Below, in pieces: positions 47,501 through 55,288 of a DNA stretch of 64,000 bases. Location of the stretch: assembly GCF_947500795.1 (NCBI RefSeq), contig NZ_CANMTE010000008.1:41724-105723 (forward strand), read 5' to 3'. The notes under the pieces are model-generated. The model ran no database searches and was not told where the DNA came from. It worked only from the letters and a program-made list of their open reading frames with translations. This DNA comes from an uncultured Gelidibacter sp. (GTDB lineage Bacteria; Bacteroidota; Bacteroidia; Flavobacteriales; Flavobacteriaceae). The position numbers and the translations under genes were made by a program. Position 1 is the first letter of the stretch; each line of letters starts with the position of its first letter.

Positions 47501-48390
47501 ACCGTGTAAGTTGAAGCAGCTTCAGGTTGCGGCATCGTTTGGATACGTTTCCCAAAACCACTACTTACATTTATAAAATAATAACTTTTATCTGTAAACA
47601 CATTATGATTGGTGTTACTATCCGCATTATATCCCGTTGGTCCTTCCGCATAAAATAAGATGTAATCATTGCTGTTAAACTCCCCATCGTCCTCTCCTAC
47701 AAATTTGATGGCATTTTCGGTAAGGTCTAAAGGGTACGGGTCAGCATTAGCCAAAGGCAACATGGCGCCGCCGTTCCCGTAAATTTTAATAGTTCTCGGA
47801 TCGACAGTGTTTGTGTTTACGCCTAGACTATTTAAAAAACTTTTGGTCAATTTAAAAACGCCAGACTTATCCACATAAAAGCGGTACCAATTTCCGGAAC
47901 TCAATACGGAATTTCTTATCCCAACAGCATCGTCAAACGGAACATCGCCTCTATTTAATCTAGTATTATAGGATATCGAAAATGAACTAATCTTTTTATA
48001 AACACCATTCTCCTTAATTATAGGAGAAATCTCAAGATAGGCGAATGCTTTTTCTCTAGCGCTTACATTTTGGAAGTGCAGTTTTGGGGTTGCCGGGATA
48101 GTTTCCAAAGGAATGGAAGTCAATTCGTCTACAGAAATAGTCTCATACGAAACGTTGGTAAGCACCACGGAATTTTTGTTGATTGTTCCTTCAGATGGCC
48201 ATTGCACAAAATATTTAAGTCCAGAATGCGTATCAAAGCTAAAATGGTCTTTGTCAAATGAAGGAACTTGGATTGTGGAATACGCTGTTTCCAAGATTAC
48301 AGTCCCGTTCCAATGGATATCAAAACGCTTTTCTTGCGCAAATCCGAAAGATGCTATTAAAACAAAAAGACAAAGCAGTATTTTCCTCAT
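44533..48390 (-). CDS. porU: type IX secretion sortase PorU
   Basis: The 1285-residue gingipain-fold (C25) peptidase removes the C-terminal signal of type IX cargo and anchors it to the surface. It has a signal peptide (MRKILLCLFVLIASFGFAQ). The C25 domain lies mid-protein with the catalytic His in VVNYFGHGGEDGL and Cys in CFVTVTCEYTRFDNP. The C-terminal segment is FlgD/Por-like (WDGSDDFGDKIGKGVYVYKLKV). ATG codons at 48396 and 48390 are both possible; the second directly opens the signal peptide. porV follows it. Upstream, 321 bp separate it from divergent gldJ. Confidence 0.95.
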   Translation of the reverse strand: MRKILLCLFVLIASFGFAQEKRFDIHWNGTVILETAYSTIQVPSFDKDHFSFDTHSGLKYFVQWPSEGTINKNSVVLTNVSYETISVDELTSIPLETIPATPKLHFQNVSAREKAFAYLEISPIIKENGVYKKISSFSISYNTRLNRGDVPFDDAVGIRNSVLSSGNWYRFYVDKSGVFKLTKSFLNSLGVNTNTVDPRTIKIYGNGGAMLPLANADPYPLDLTENAIKFVGEDDGEFNSNDYILFYAEGPTGYNADSNTNHNVFTDKSYYFINVSSGFGKRIQTMPQPEAASTYTVNTFQDYQFHEVDEVNVVRVGRRWFGDRFDIEHQKEFKFSFPNLVTSEPAHVRVYAASTSDVPTYMEVKINENVVSNLSFAPIGMPVLADGKFFNSNVNLTSPDVNVKLTYNNSGNPTAHAYLDYISIEATRGLAFSGKQFTFRNRKVASEPGIVAYSMGNAAAVSEIWDITDKYNVTSVVNTDKNSTLNFKSVSGIAKTYLALTPSDYYEPLRDGKSNVNNQNIKGNIFKDDQGQFKDVDYLIITPNNLLSQAERLAQINREQNNLNVKVVTLNEIYTEFSSGNQDIAAIRNLVRYVYHNASSSDKRLKYLCLFGDASFDYKDRIPNNTNIVPSWHSLDSFSLTNAFVSDDFFGMMDSNEGDMESSNKLDIAVGRILVETPQRAKEMVDKIALYYKDASYGSWRNNVIVLSDDVDVAWERVLQETTDEIGNTITAEKPFLNVVKIHSDAYQQQASASGERYPDVNKSVKDAIEVGALVVNYFGHGGEDGLASERIFDKNDSQEISNFCKFHCFVTVTCEYTRFDNPYRPTAGEYTYWNTNGGAISLITTTRQIFVNVGVTFNVKLEKYLFGFGPNQQPSMAEALRLTKNDPAISGIQQRRLVFFIGDPAMKLAIAKPNIQLTKINDKPLGQTNDTLKALSKIKMSGEVLDPAGNVMSNYNGVLTPTIFDKEIQRKTLGNNNVAQNGQKIQMDFTTLGEKIFIGQATVTNGHFDFEFVVPRDIGVPVGKGKVSFYAQTEGPVQDQAGANFDILVGGINKNAEIDNTGPIVKLYMNDENFVSGGITNEAPTLSAKLEDRNGINTASGIGHDIVAIIDGDETNPFVLNDYYKAQVDDYTKGEVTYGFRDLEPGLHTLTLKAWDVYNNSSSAEIQFVVHDKDQELQIENVLNYPNPFINYTEFWFNHNSSQPLDVSIQIFTVSGKLVKTINAQTNAGGCCNEGASSLSRDIVWDGSDDFGDKIGKGVYVYKLKVRSSQLNKQVEKIQKLVIL

Positions 48391-48396
48391 TTGCAT

Positions 48397-48717
48397 GTAT
48401 GATTCATTCTCAAAAAATAATGATAATTAATTGATATTCCTACCATTAGAAACACCATAATAGACTGAAATAAGAAGTTTTACGACCCCACCACCAAATG
48501 AAGGCATCTATAATTATTAAAAATCACTACAATAATACCATTTTTCTGACGTTATTCAACTACTAAATACATCGACAAAACGACCAAAAATCCGACGTTG
48601 TGTGCAAAAAAAGGGATGAAATGCAACTTTTTTTTAATCTATTTGATAAAAACAGTTGTTAATTTCTCTTTAATTACTATATTGCGTCACTAAATTTAAT
48701 CAGCTTACTTAAAAAGT
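48397..48717. promoter_or_regulatory. 321-bp divergent promoter region between porU and gldJ
   Basis: No gene is supported. Both porU and gldJ must be transcribed from here. On the plus strand a TTG lies 19 nt upstream of TATATTGC, a weak -33/-7 pair ahead of gldJ. No perfect TAnnTTTG was found, so positions are uncertain. Confidence 0.4.
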
Positions 48718-50385
48718 ATGGATATGAAAAACATCATTAATATAAGGATTGCATTTGCCCTAATGCTTTCTTTAGCAATGGTTGGGTGTAAAAAATCTTC
48801 ATCAAACGAGTCCAGAGCAACGGGCTGGAAAATAAATGATAAGAATGGAGGCTTTCAATACAACACCAATTTTAAAGAACAAGAAACTTCTCCAGGTTTA
48901 GTTTTTGTTGAAGGTGGAACTTTTACCATGGGTAAAGTGCAAGATGATCCTATGCACGATTGGAATAACACTCCAAGCCAACTTCACGTTCAGTCATTTT
49001 ACATGGATGAAACTGAGGTAACTAATGCAATGTATCTAGAGTACCTAGATTATTTAAAGCGTGTTTATCCTCCAGAAGATCCAAATTACCGTTTAATCTA
49101 TCACAGTGCCCTACCTGATACATTGGTATGGAGAAACCGTCTTGGTTATAGTGAGATGATGACTGAAAACTACTTGCGTCACCCAGGTTATGGTGAATAT
49201 CCTGTAGTTGGTGTAAGTTGGATACAAGCTGTTGAATTTGCAAAATGGAGAACTGACAGAGTTAATGAAATGTACCTTGAAAAAGCCGGTTATTTAAAGA
49301 AAGATGCACGTTTAACAGACGTTAGTGCAGAAGCCACTTTTAATACAGATACCTACATCAACAGCCCTAGTTCTACTTATGGTGGAAACGCTGAAATTCT
49401 TGAAGGCGGGAAAAGAAAACCACAAACGGATGCTGAAGGTAATCCAATCAATATCTATGCTAAAAGAGAATCAGGAGTTATCTCTCCAGAGTACCGTTTA
49501 CCATCTGAGGCTGAATGGGAATATGCAGCACTTGGGTTGAATGAATTAAGAAACTACAATGCTATTCGTGGTAGAAAAAAATACCCTTGGAGTGGCCAAT
49601 ACACACGTTCTGGAAAAAGAAAATCTAGAGGTGATCAATTAGCTAACTTCAAACAAGGTAAAGGTGATTACGGCGGAATCCAAGGCTGGTCTGATGACGG
49701 GGCTGATATTACCAATGCTGTAAAATCTTATGAGCCAAACGATTTTGGAATCTATGATATGGCAGGTAACGTAGCGGAATGGGTTGCGGATGTTTACAGA
49801 CCTATTGTTGATGATGAATTCAATGATTTCAACTACTACCGTGGAAATGTGTACACTAAAAATGCAATTAACGAAGATGGTACTGTAAAAGTACTTACGA
49901 CTCAAGATATTGTTTATGACACTTTAAGTAACGGACAAGTTGTTCCTAGAAATTTACCAGGAGAAATTTTACAAGTGCCAATTACTAAAGATGATTCTTA
50001 TTTAAGAACAAATTTTGACGTCAGCGATAACAGAAACTTCAGAGATGGAGATAAGAGATCGTCACGTTATTATAGCGATAACTTCGATGAAGGTGAAGCT
50101 GGATCTGGCACAAGACAAATGTACAACTCTCCAAAACATAGAGTAGAAGTTGATTCTACAGGGGCGATGATCAGATCATTTGACAAATCGAATGACAGAA
50201 CATCTTTAATAAACGACAATGTGAGAGTTTATAAAGGTGGATCTTGGAAAGACAGAGCGTACTGGATTGACCCTGCACAACGTCGTTATTTCCCACAAGA
50301 TATGGCAACGGATTATATCGGATTTAGATGTGCAATGTCTAGAGTTGGTTCAAAATCTAAAGGAAGCCACAAATCAAGAAACTAA
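48718..50385 (+). CDS. gldJ: gliding motility lipoprotein GldJ
   Basis: A 555-residue lipoprotein (lipobox SLAMVGC) with a formylglycine-generating-enzyme-like domain: FVEGGTFTMGKVQDDPMHDWNNTP near the start, YRLPSEAEWEYAAL in the middle, and VYKGGSWKDRAYWIDPAQRRYFPQD near the end. GldJ stabilizes the gliding motor and type IX secretion complex. An alternative ATG is at 48724. The terminator after it lies against murF. Confidence 0.95.
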   Translation: MDMKNIINIRIAFALMLSLAMVGCKKSSSNESRATGWKINDKNGGFQYNTNFKEQETSPGLVFVEGGTFTMGKVQDDPMHDWNNTPSQLHVQSFYMDETEVTNAMYLEYLDYLKRVYPPEDPNYRLIYHSALPDTLVWRNRLGYSEMMTENYLRHPGYGEYPVVGVSWIQAVEFAKWRTDRVNEMYLEKAGYLKKDARLTDVSAEATFNTDTYINSPSSTYGGNAEILEGGKRKPQTDAEGNPINIYAKRESGVISPEYRLPSEAEWEYAALGLNELRNYNAIRGRKKYPWSGQYTRSGKRKSRGDQLANFKQGKGDYGGIQGWSDDGADITNAVKSYEPNDFGIYDMAGNVAEWVADVYRPIVDDEFNDFNYYRGNVYTKNAINEDGTVKVLTTQDIVYDTLSNGQVVPRNLPGEILQVPITKDDSYLRTNFDVSDNRNFRDGDKRSSRYYSDNFDEGEAGSGTRQMYNSPKHRVEVDSTGAMIRSFDKSNDRTSLINDNVRVYKGGSWKDRAYWIDPAQRRYFPQDMATDYIGFRCAMSRVGSKSKGSHKSRN

Positions 50386-50410
50386 TTTTTATAGTTAATA
50401 ATTTTAAAAG

Positions 50411-50437
50411 AGTCCTAACCTTGTGTTAGGACTTTTT
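50411..50437 (+). terminator. terminator between gldJ and murF
   Basis: AGTCCTAAC (50411-50419) and GTTAGGACT (50425-50433) form a perfect 9-bp stem with a 5-nt loop and a T run. It ends 16 nt before the murF ATG, leaving no room for a promoter between them. Confidence 0.92.
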
Positions 50438-50452
50438 TGTTACATTTATTTC

Positions 50453-51739
50453 ATGATTATAGAAACACTTTATAAGCATTTTTTAGAATGCACATCAGTA
50501 TGTACTGATACTCGTAAAATTGAAAAAGATTGCCTGTTTATCGCACTTAAAGGCGATAATTTTAATGGCAATAAATTCGCAACGCTTGCTTTAGAATCTG
50601 GGGCCAAGTATTGTATTATAGATGAAAAGGAATTCGCGAAAGATGAACGCTATCTATTAGTAGATGACGTTTTAGAAACCCTTCAGCAACTTGCCACCTA
50701 CCACAGAACGCAGTTGAACATCCCAATTATTGCGCTTACTGGAAGTAATGGAAAAACCACAACCAAGGAGTTAATCAACGCCGTATTGTCTAAGCGCTAC
50801 AAAACATCAGCTACGCAAGGCAATCTAAACAACCATATTGGAGTTCCACTCACGCTGCTGAAGATGAATGAGACCATTGAAATCGGTATTGTGGAAATGG
50901 GCGCAAATCATCCGAAAGAAATTGAATTGCTATGCAAGATTGCGCGTCCAGATTATGGACTGATCACCAATTTTGGAAAAGCGCATTTGGAAGGATTTGG
51001 AAGTTTAGAAGGCGTTATTAAAGCTAAATCTGAGCTCTATGAATTCTTAGCGAAACATCATAAAACAATCTTTGTTAATGAAAATGATCCAACGCAAGTA
51101 AAGCAAACCTTAAACTACGAAAACGTTTATAAATTCGGATTGCGGACGTCTTCAGATACTATGTTAGAGCTTATCAAATCACAACCTTTTGTGACGCTCA
51201 AGTACAACGATTCTGAAATTCAAAGTCAGCTTGCAGGCACCTATAACTTTAATAATATTGGAGTCGCAATTGCTGTTGGCTCCTATTTTGAAGTTAATAA
51301 TGAAGCCATCATCAATGCCATTGAAAATTACACGCCAACAAACAATAGGTCTCAAATTCTTAAAAAAGGCAGTAATACCATTATTATGGATGCGTATAAT
51401 GCTAATCCGACAAGCATGTTAGCAGCTTTAGAGAATTTTAACCAACTGCAACAAGATGATAAAATACTTTTTTTGGGTGATATGTTTGAATTGGGAGAGA
51501 CTGCAGAAAGCGAACATCAGTTTATAGTCGATTACTTAGAAAAGAATAAACTGGGCGACGTTTATTTGATTGGTAAAAATTTCTACAAGACTACAACAGT
51601 GAACAGTGATAGGATCAAGAAATTTGAAGCGTTTGAAGATTTAAAATCCCATTTTAACAGTAAAGATATAGAAAACTCATTCCTGTTGATTAAAGGCTCA
51701 CGAGGGATGGCTTTGGAGCGTGTATTAGATATTTTATAA
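50453..51739 (+). CDS. murF: UDP-N-acetylmuramoyl-tripeptide--D-alanyl-D-alanine ligase
   Basis: A 428-residue Mur ligase that adds D-Ala-D-Ala in peptidoglycan synthesis. It has an N-terminal domain with SVCTDTRKIEKDCLFIALKG, the ATP-binding GSNGKTTTKELI, EMGANHPKEI, and the C-terminal MDAYNANPTSM. The ATG at 50453 (MIIETLYKHFLE) is the right start; the frame extends a little upstream into the terminator hairpin. A strong terminator follows. Confidence 0.95.
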   Translation: MIIETLYKHFLECTSVCTDTRKIEKDCLFIALKGDNFNGNKFATLALESGAKYCIIDEKEFAKDERYLLVDDVLETLQQLATYHRTQLNIPIIALTGSNGKTTTKELINAVLSKRYKTSATQGNLNNHIGVPLTLLKMNETIEIGIVEMGANHPKEIELLCKIARPDYGLITNFGKAHLEGFGSLEGVIKAKSELYEFLAKHHKTIFVNENDPTQVKQTLNYENVYKFGLRTSSDTMLELIKSQPFVTLKYNDSEIQSQLAGTYNFNNIGVAIAVGSYFEVNNEAIINAIENYTPTNNRSQILKKGSNTIIMDAYNANPTSMLAALENFNQLQQDDKILFLGDMFELGETAESEHQFIVDYLEKNKLGDVYLIGKNFYKTTTVNSDRIKKFEAFEDLKSHFNSKDIENSFLLIKGSRGMALERVLDIL

Positions 51740-51770
51740 AATCACACACCGATTCCATTCTATATTTACG

Positions 51771-51814
51771 AGCGAAGTCTTAAAGTACAATTAACTTTCA
51801 GACTTCGCTTTTTT
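51771..51814 (+). terminator. terminator after murF
   Basis: AGCGAAGTCT (51771-51780) and AGACTTCGCT (51800-51809) form a perfect 10-bp stem with a 19-nt loop, followed by T residues. Its right arm and loop edge are also the last codons of the small basic gene on the other strand. Confidence 0.85.
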
Positions 51815-51940
51815 GATAATAGCCTTCAGTCGGTCCTTTCGAAGCGCTTCTTCTGCCTTCTTCTTATTAATTTTCCTATTGAGTAATTTGGTGTGCTTGG
51901 CCTTATTCTTCGTGTTTTTCTGACCTTTTGGTTTTGGCAT
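51791..51940 (-). CDS. 49-residue lysine-rich protein
   Basis: The frame starts MPKPKGQKNTKNKAKHTKLL and ends KKAKSES. It is strongly basic, with Lys/Asn/Gln in the N-terminal half and an amphipathic helical C-terminal half (AEEALRKDRLKAIIKKAK). Composition and clean start make it a credible gene despite its size. It may bind nucleic acid or ribosomes. Its last codons lie within the murF terminator hairpin. Confidence 0.6.
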   Translation of the reverse strand: MPKPKGQKNTKNKAKHTKLLNRKINKKKAEEALRKDRLKAIIKKAKSES

Positions 51941-52022
51941 GTGTTTCTTTTTAACAGTTTACAATTAATAAGACGCTTTCAGGTAATTAACTACTTCACC
52001 TCCATTCAAACGATTTCAACAA

Positions 52023-53561
52023 TTATTTGGCATCATCCTTCCCGCGGATGACATTAAAAGTATTTATCATTTCCGTAAGTTTCTCAGGATGCTTATCCGC
52101 TAAATTGTATTGTTGCCCAACATCTTCATTCAAGTTGTACAATTGATAGTCTTGACTATTGCCAAGTTCTATATTAACATGATCATTTTTAGCGGGTCCG
52201 TTGTACGGCGGAATCATTAGCCATTCCCCTTTTCGTAAAGCCGTTTTTGTTGCAGCTTCAAGAATGAGATCATTCCGACCTTGATTATTCTGTCCCATAA
52301 AAACATCCATCATTGCTTCGCTATCCTGCCCTTTTTTATCACTTCCAACAAGACTCGCAAGTGATGAGAGTAAATCTACCTGACTCACCAATGCATCGGA
52401 TACCTGATGTTCAATTTTACCTTTCCAATAGGTAATAAATGGCACCCGAGTACCCGCTTCAAACAAACTGTACTTCCCTCCTCTCAATCCACCATTTGGA
52501 TCATGATTTCCAATCTTTTCAACAGCATCATCAAAATACCCATCATTTAAAACAGGTCCGTTATCACTGGTAAAAACAATTAAGGTATTTTCCATTAATC
52601 CTTCTTTTTCAAGGGTATTTAAAAATTCACCAATACACCAATCAGCTTCCGCGATAACATCGCCTCTAGGTCCCATTCCGGTTTTCCCAACAAATCGAGG
52701 ATGTGGCGTACGTGGCACATGTGGTTGTTGCATTGCATAATAAAGAAAAAATGGTTCGTTTTTATGATTTCGAACAAATTGTTGTGCTTTATCTAAAAAC
52801 ACATCCGCCATATCGACATCACTCCATTTTGCGGCTTCCCCACCTTTCATAAAACCGATTCGTGGAATGCCATTCACAATACTATTATTATGTCCATGAT
52901 GCCATTTCATTGTTACCAATTCAGGACTCTCAAGAGCTGTGGGCTCACCTTCAAAATTACGGGAGTAATCAACTTCAATAGGGTCATTAGGATCTAAATT
53001 AGCCACCAGTCCATCTTCAATATAAACGGTTGGAACGCGGTCTTGCGTAGCGGCCATAATATAAGAATAGTCAAACCCGACTTCATTAGGACCTGGAGTT
53101 ACGCGTTCGTTCCAATTGACGTGCCCATCACCCAATCCGAGATGCCATTTACCCACAATTCCCGTAGTGTAGCCTTTTTCTCTTAACATTTTAGGGATTG
53201 TTAACTGATCCGTACCAATTAATAAAGGTGCCGTTCCTGAAAGAATTTTAGCATCCTTATTCCGCCAAGGATACACACCAGTTAGCAAGGCGTATCTGCT
53301 AGGCGAACACGTTGCTGAAGATGAATGGCCATCAGTAAACATAACGCCACCATGTGCCAATTTATCAATATTAGGAGTCGCTAATGCTTTAGCTCCGTAA
53401 GCGCTTACATCGCCATAGCCCAAATCATCCAAATAAATAATTATGATATTAGGACTTTTTGTAGATGCGGCTACTTCTTTAGTGATAGTAGTCTTGCACG
53501 ATAAAAAAAGCCCACTGAGCATTAGAACCAAAAACATCTTCCTGAATAAATACGACTTCAT
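52023..53561 (-). CDS. lipoprotein sulfatase (arylsulfatase family)
   Basis: A 512-residue sulfatase with a lipoprotein signal (LSGLFLSC) and the formylglycine motif CSPSRYALLTG, whose cysteine is oxidized to the catalytic residue. Metal-binding blocks are IIIYLDDLGYGDVSAYG, GKWHLG and VFTSDNGP. It would remove sulfate esters, probably from algal or host glycans. A dedicated sulfatase-modifying enzyme is not next to it. It is the only sulfatase in the window. Confidence 0.9.
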   Translation of the reverse strand: MKSYLFRKMFLVLMLSGLFLSCKTTITKEVAASTKSPNIIIIYLDDLGYGDVSAYGAKALATPNIDKLAHGGVMFTDGHSSSATCSPSRYALLTGVYPWRNKDAKILSGTAPLLIGTDQLTIPKMLREKGYTTGIVGKWHLGLGDGHVNWNERVTPGPNEVGFDYSYIMAATQDRVPTVYIEDGLVANLDPNDPIEVDYSRNFEGEPTALESPELVTMKWHHGHNNSIVNGIPRIGFMKGGEAAKWSDVDMADVFLDKAQQFVRNHKNEPFFLYYAMQQPHVPRTPHPRFVGKTGMGPRGDVIAEADWCIGEFLNTLEKEGLMENTLIVFTSDNGPVLNDGYFDDAVEKIGNHDPNGGLRGGKYSLFEAGTRVPFITYWKGKIEHQVSDALVSQVDLLSSLASLVGSDKKGQDSEAMMDVFMGQNNQGRNDLILEAATKTALRKGEWLMIPPYNGPAKNDHVNIELGNSQDYQLYNLNEDVGQQYNLADKHPEKLTEMINTFNVIRGKDDAK

Positions 53562-53679
53562 AAGTATTGAATCTTTAATTTAAATATGTAAATAATTGCG
53601 TGCGACTAGAATATTATAAATTCAATTATGACAATCTCAAGCCACCCAATAAGTAGTTGTAAAGTAAATAAAAAAAATT

Positions 53680-53781
53680 GAATTCTTTAGTGCGTATGCT
53701 GAAAGCGGACGCTTGGATATAAATTACAATATCTCTTTACCAGAAAAAGATCTTGAACCAAAAGGCTATAAACGAAAAAAA
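53680..53781 (+). pseudogene. possible coding remnant without a start
   Basis: In one plus-strand frame the sequence reads EFFSAYAESGRLDINYNISL and continues PEKDLEPKGYKRKK, then runs into the tRNA terminator hairpin. It has protein-like composition but no start codon. It may be the decayed end of a gene. The match is short and could be chance. Confidence 0.2.
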
Positions 53782-53802
53782 TCAACTTCTATAAAGAAGT
53801 TG
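53777..53802 (-). terminator. terminator after tRNA-Val(GAC)
   Basis: On the minus strand ATCAACTTC and GAAGTTGAT pair perfectly around a short loop and are followed by a long T run, directly downstream of the tRNA. Confidence 0.88.
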
Positions 53803-53814
53803 ATCTCTTAAAAG

Positions 53815-53889
53815 TGGTCCATACTGGATTCGAACCAGTGACTTCCACGTTGTCGACGTGACACTCTGAACCAGCTGAGTTAATGGACC
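53815..53889 (-). tRNA. tRNA-Val (GAC)
   Basis: The 75-nt cloverleaf has a 7-bp acceptor stem (GGTCCAT/ATGGACC), D arm ACTC/GAGT, anticodon stem TCACG/CGTGG and T arm ACTGG/CCAGT. The 7-nt anticodon loop is TCGACAA, giving GAC at 34-36. Position 33 is then C instead of the near-universal U. CCA is not encoded. Confidence 0.85.
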
Positions 53890-53901
53890 TGGTAACCAAA
53901 A

Positions 53902-53931
53902 AAAAAGTCCATACAAATTGTATGAACTTTA
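53902..53931 (-). terminator. terminator between the two tRNA-Val genes
   Basis: On the minus strand, AAAGTTCATAC and GTATGGACTTT pair over 11 bp with one G-T pair, followed by a long T run, just after tRNA-Val(TAC). The two tRNAs may therefore be partly separate transcripts. Confidence 0.7.
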
Positions 53932-53932
53932 G

Positions 53933-54007
53933 TGGGCGATGAGGGGTTCGAACCCCCGACCCCCTCGGTGTAAACGAGGTGCTCTGAACCAGCTGAGCTA
54001 ATCGCCC
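53933..54007 (-). tRNA. tRNA-Val (TAC)
   Basis: The 75-nt cloverleaf has acceptor stem GGGCGAT/ATCGCCC, D arm GCTC/GAGC, anticodon stem CCTCG/CGAGG and loop TTTACAC (anticodon TAC). The T stem is GC-rich. CCA is not encoded. Confidence 0.93.
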
Positions 54008-54067
54008 TGTTACGGGATGCAAATATAAAGGAGTTTTTGATATTGCAAAAGCTTTTTTGAAAAAATT

Positions 54068-55288
54068 TTAAATTATTTCTGCAACTACAAATGTGCTCCC
54101 TCCTACATAAATAACATCCGATTTTGTAGCATGTTGTTTTGCAGCACTTAAGGCTTGCGCAACACCCTCATAAGCCTCTCCAACAAAACCGTGATTTAAA
54201 AAAATATTTTTTAGTTTTTCGGCATCTAAGCCACGTGGAATATCTGGTTTGCAAAAATAATAGAGTGCATTCTTAGGTAAAAGTGGCAAAATAGGTTCCA
54301 CATCCTTGTCATTGACCACTCCAAAAACCATATGAAGCTGTTCGAAATTTTCGTCTGACAGTTGTTTCATGGCATATTCTAAGCCATCTTTATTATGTGC
54401 CGTGTCGCAAATAACCTTTGGTTCGTTCTGAAGCACTTGCCAACGACCGTTCAGTCCTGTGTTCTTTACAACATTTAAAAAACCGTTTTTAAGCGCTTCT
54501 TCAGATATATCAAAAGATTTCTGACGGATTATAGATATGGCCGCTAATACGGTGGCTTTGTTCTTTTCTTGATAATAGCCTTTCAAATCGCTTTCATAGC
54601 TCACGACATCCTTTTGTTGATCTGCAAAATGAATCTCTGAACCACGTGTATTCACAAGCTCTTTAAAGACCTTTTCGGTTTCAGGTTGGGTTTGCCCAAT
54701 AACCACAGGAACCCGAGGTTTTATAATCCCTCCTTTTTCAAAAGCAATCGCTTCTAAAGTAGATCCTAAAAACTGTGTGTGGTCTAATCCGATATTGGTT
54801 ATAACCGAAACTTCTGGTGTTATGATATTGGTAGAATCCAAGCGGCCTCCCATTCCTACTTCAATAATGGCGATATCGACCTTTTCTTTTGAAAAATAAT
54901 CGAATGCCATTCCGACGGTCATTTCAAAGAATGACAATGAATGCGATTCGAAAAAATCCTTATGGTTTTCGATAAAGTCCACTACAAAATCTTCAGAAAC
55001 TTCGTTCCCATTGATTTTGATGCGTTCTCTAAAGTCTTTTAGATGTGGCGATGTATAAAGTCCCACCTTATAGCCTGCCTCCTGTAAAATGGACGCGAGC
55101 ATATGGCTGGTTGAGCCTTTACCATTGGTGCCGGCTACGTGAATACTTTTAAAATTAAGTTCGGGGTTTTGGAGGTGTTTCGCTAAGAGCAGTGTATTAT
55201 CCAAGTTGGCTTTGTAAGCTGTTTTGCCTTGGTTTTGATACATTGGTAACTGTTGAAACATCCAGTTGACAGTATCTTGATAAGTCAT
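54068..55288 (-). CDS. folC: folylpolyglutamate synthase / dihydrofolate synthase
   Basis: A 406-residue Mur-ligase-like enzyme that adds glutamate to folates. Motifs are HVAGTNGKGSTSHMLASIL (P-loop), YTSPHLKDFRERI, IEVGMGGRLDSTN, ITNIGLDHTQFLGST and CDTAHNKDG. Length is normal. It begins directly after the TonB-like stop, with no gap, at the end of the exbB-exbD-tonB run. Confidence 0.95.
   Translation of the reverse strand: MTYQDTVNWMFQQLPMYQNQGKTAYKANLDNTLLLAKHLQNPELNFKSIHVAGTNGKGSTSHMLASILQEAGYKVGLYTSPHLKDFRERIKINGNEVSEDFVVDFIENHKDFFESHSLSFFEMTVGMAFDYFSKEKVDIAIIEVGMGGRLDSTNIITPEVSVITNIGLDHTQFLGSTLEAIAFEKGGIIKPRVPVVIGQTQPETEKVFKELVNTRGSEIHFADQQKDVVSYESDLKGYYQEKNKATVLAAISIIRQKSFDISEEALKNGFLNVVKNTGLNGRWQVLQNEPKVICDTAHNKDGLEYAMKQLSDENFEQLHMVFGVVNDKDVEPILPLLPKNALYYFCKPDIPRGLDAEKLKNIFLNHGFVGEAYEGVAQALSAAKQHATKSDVIYVGGSTFVVAEII

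Noticed and set aside
53789..54022. 77-residue minus-strand frame
   Set aside because: It is the translation of two tRNA genes and their spacer.
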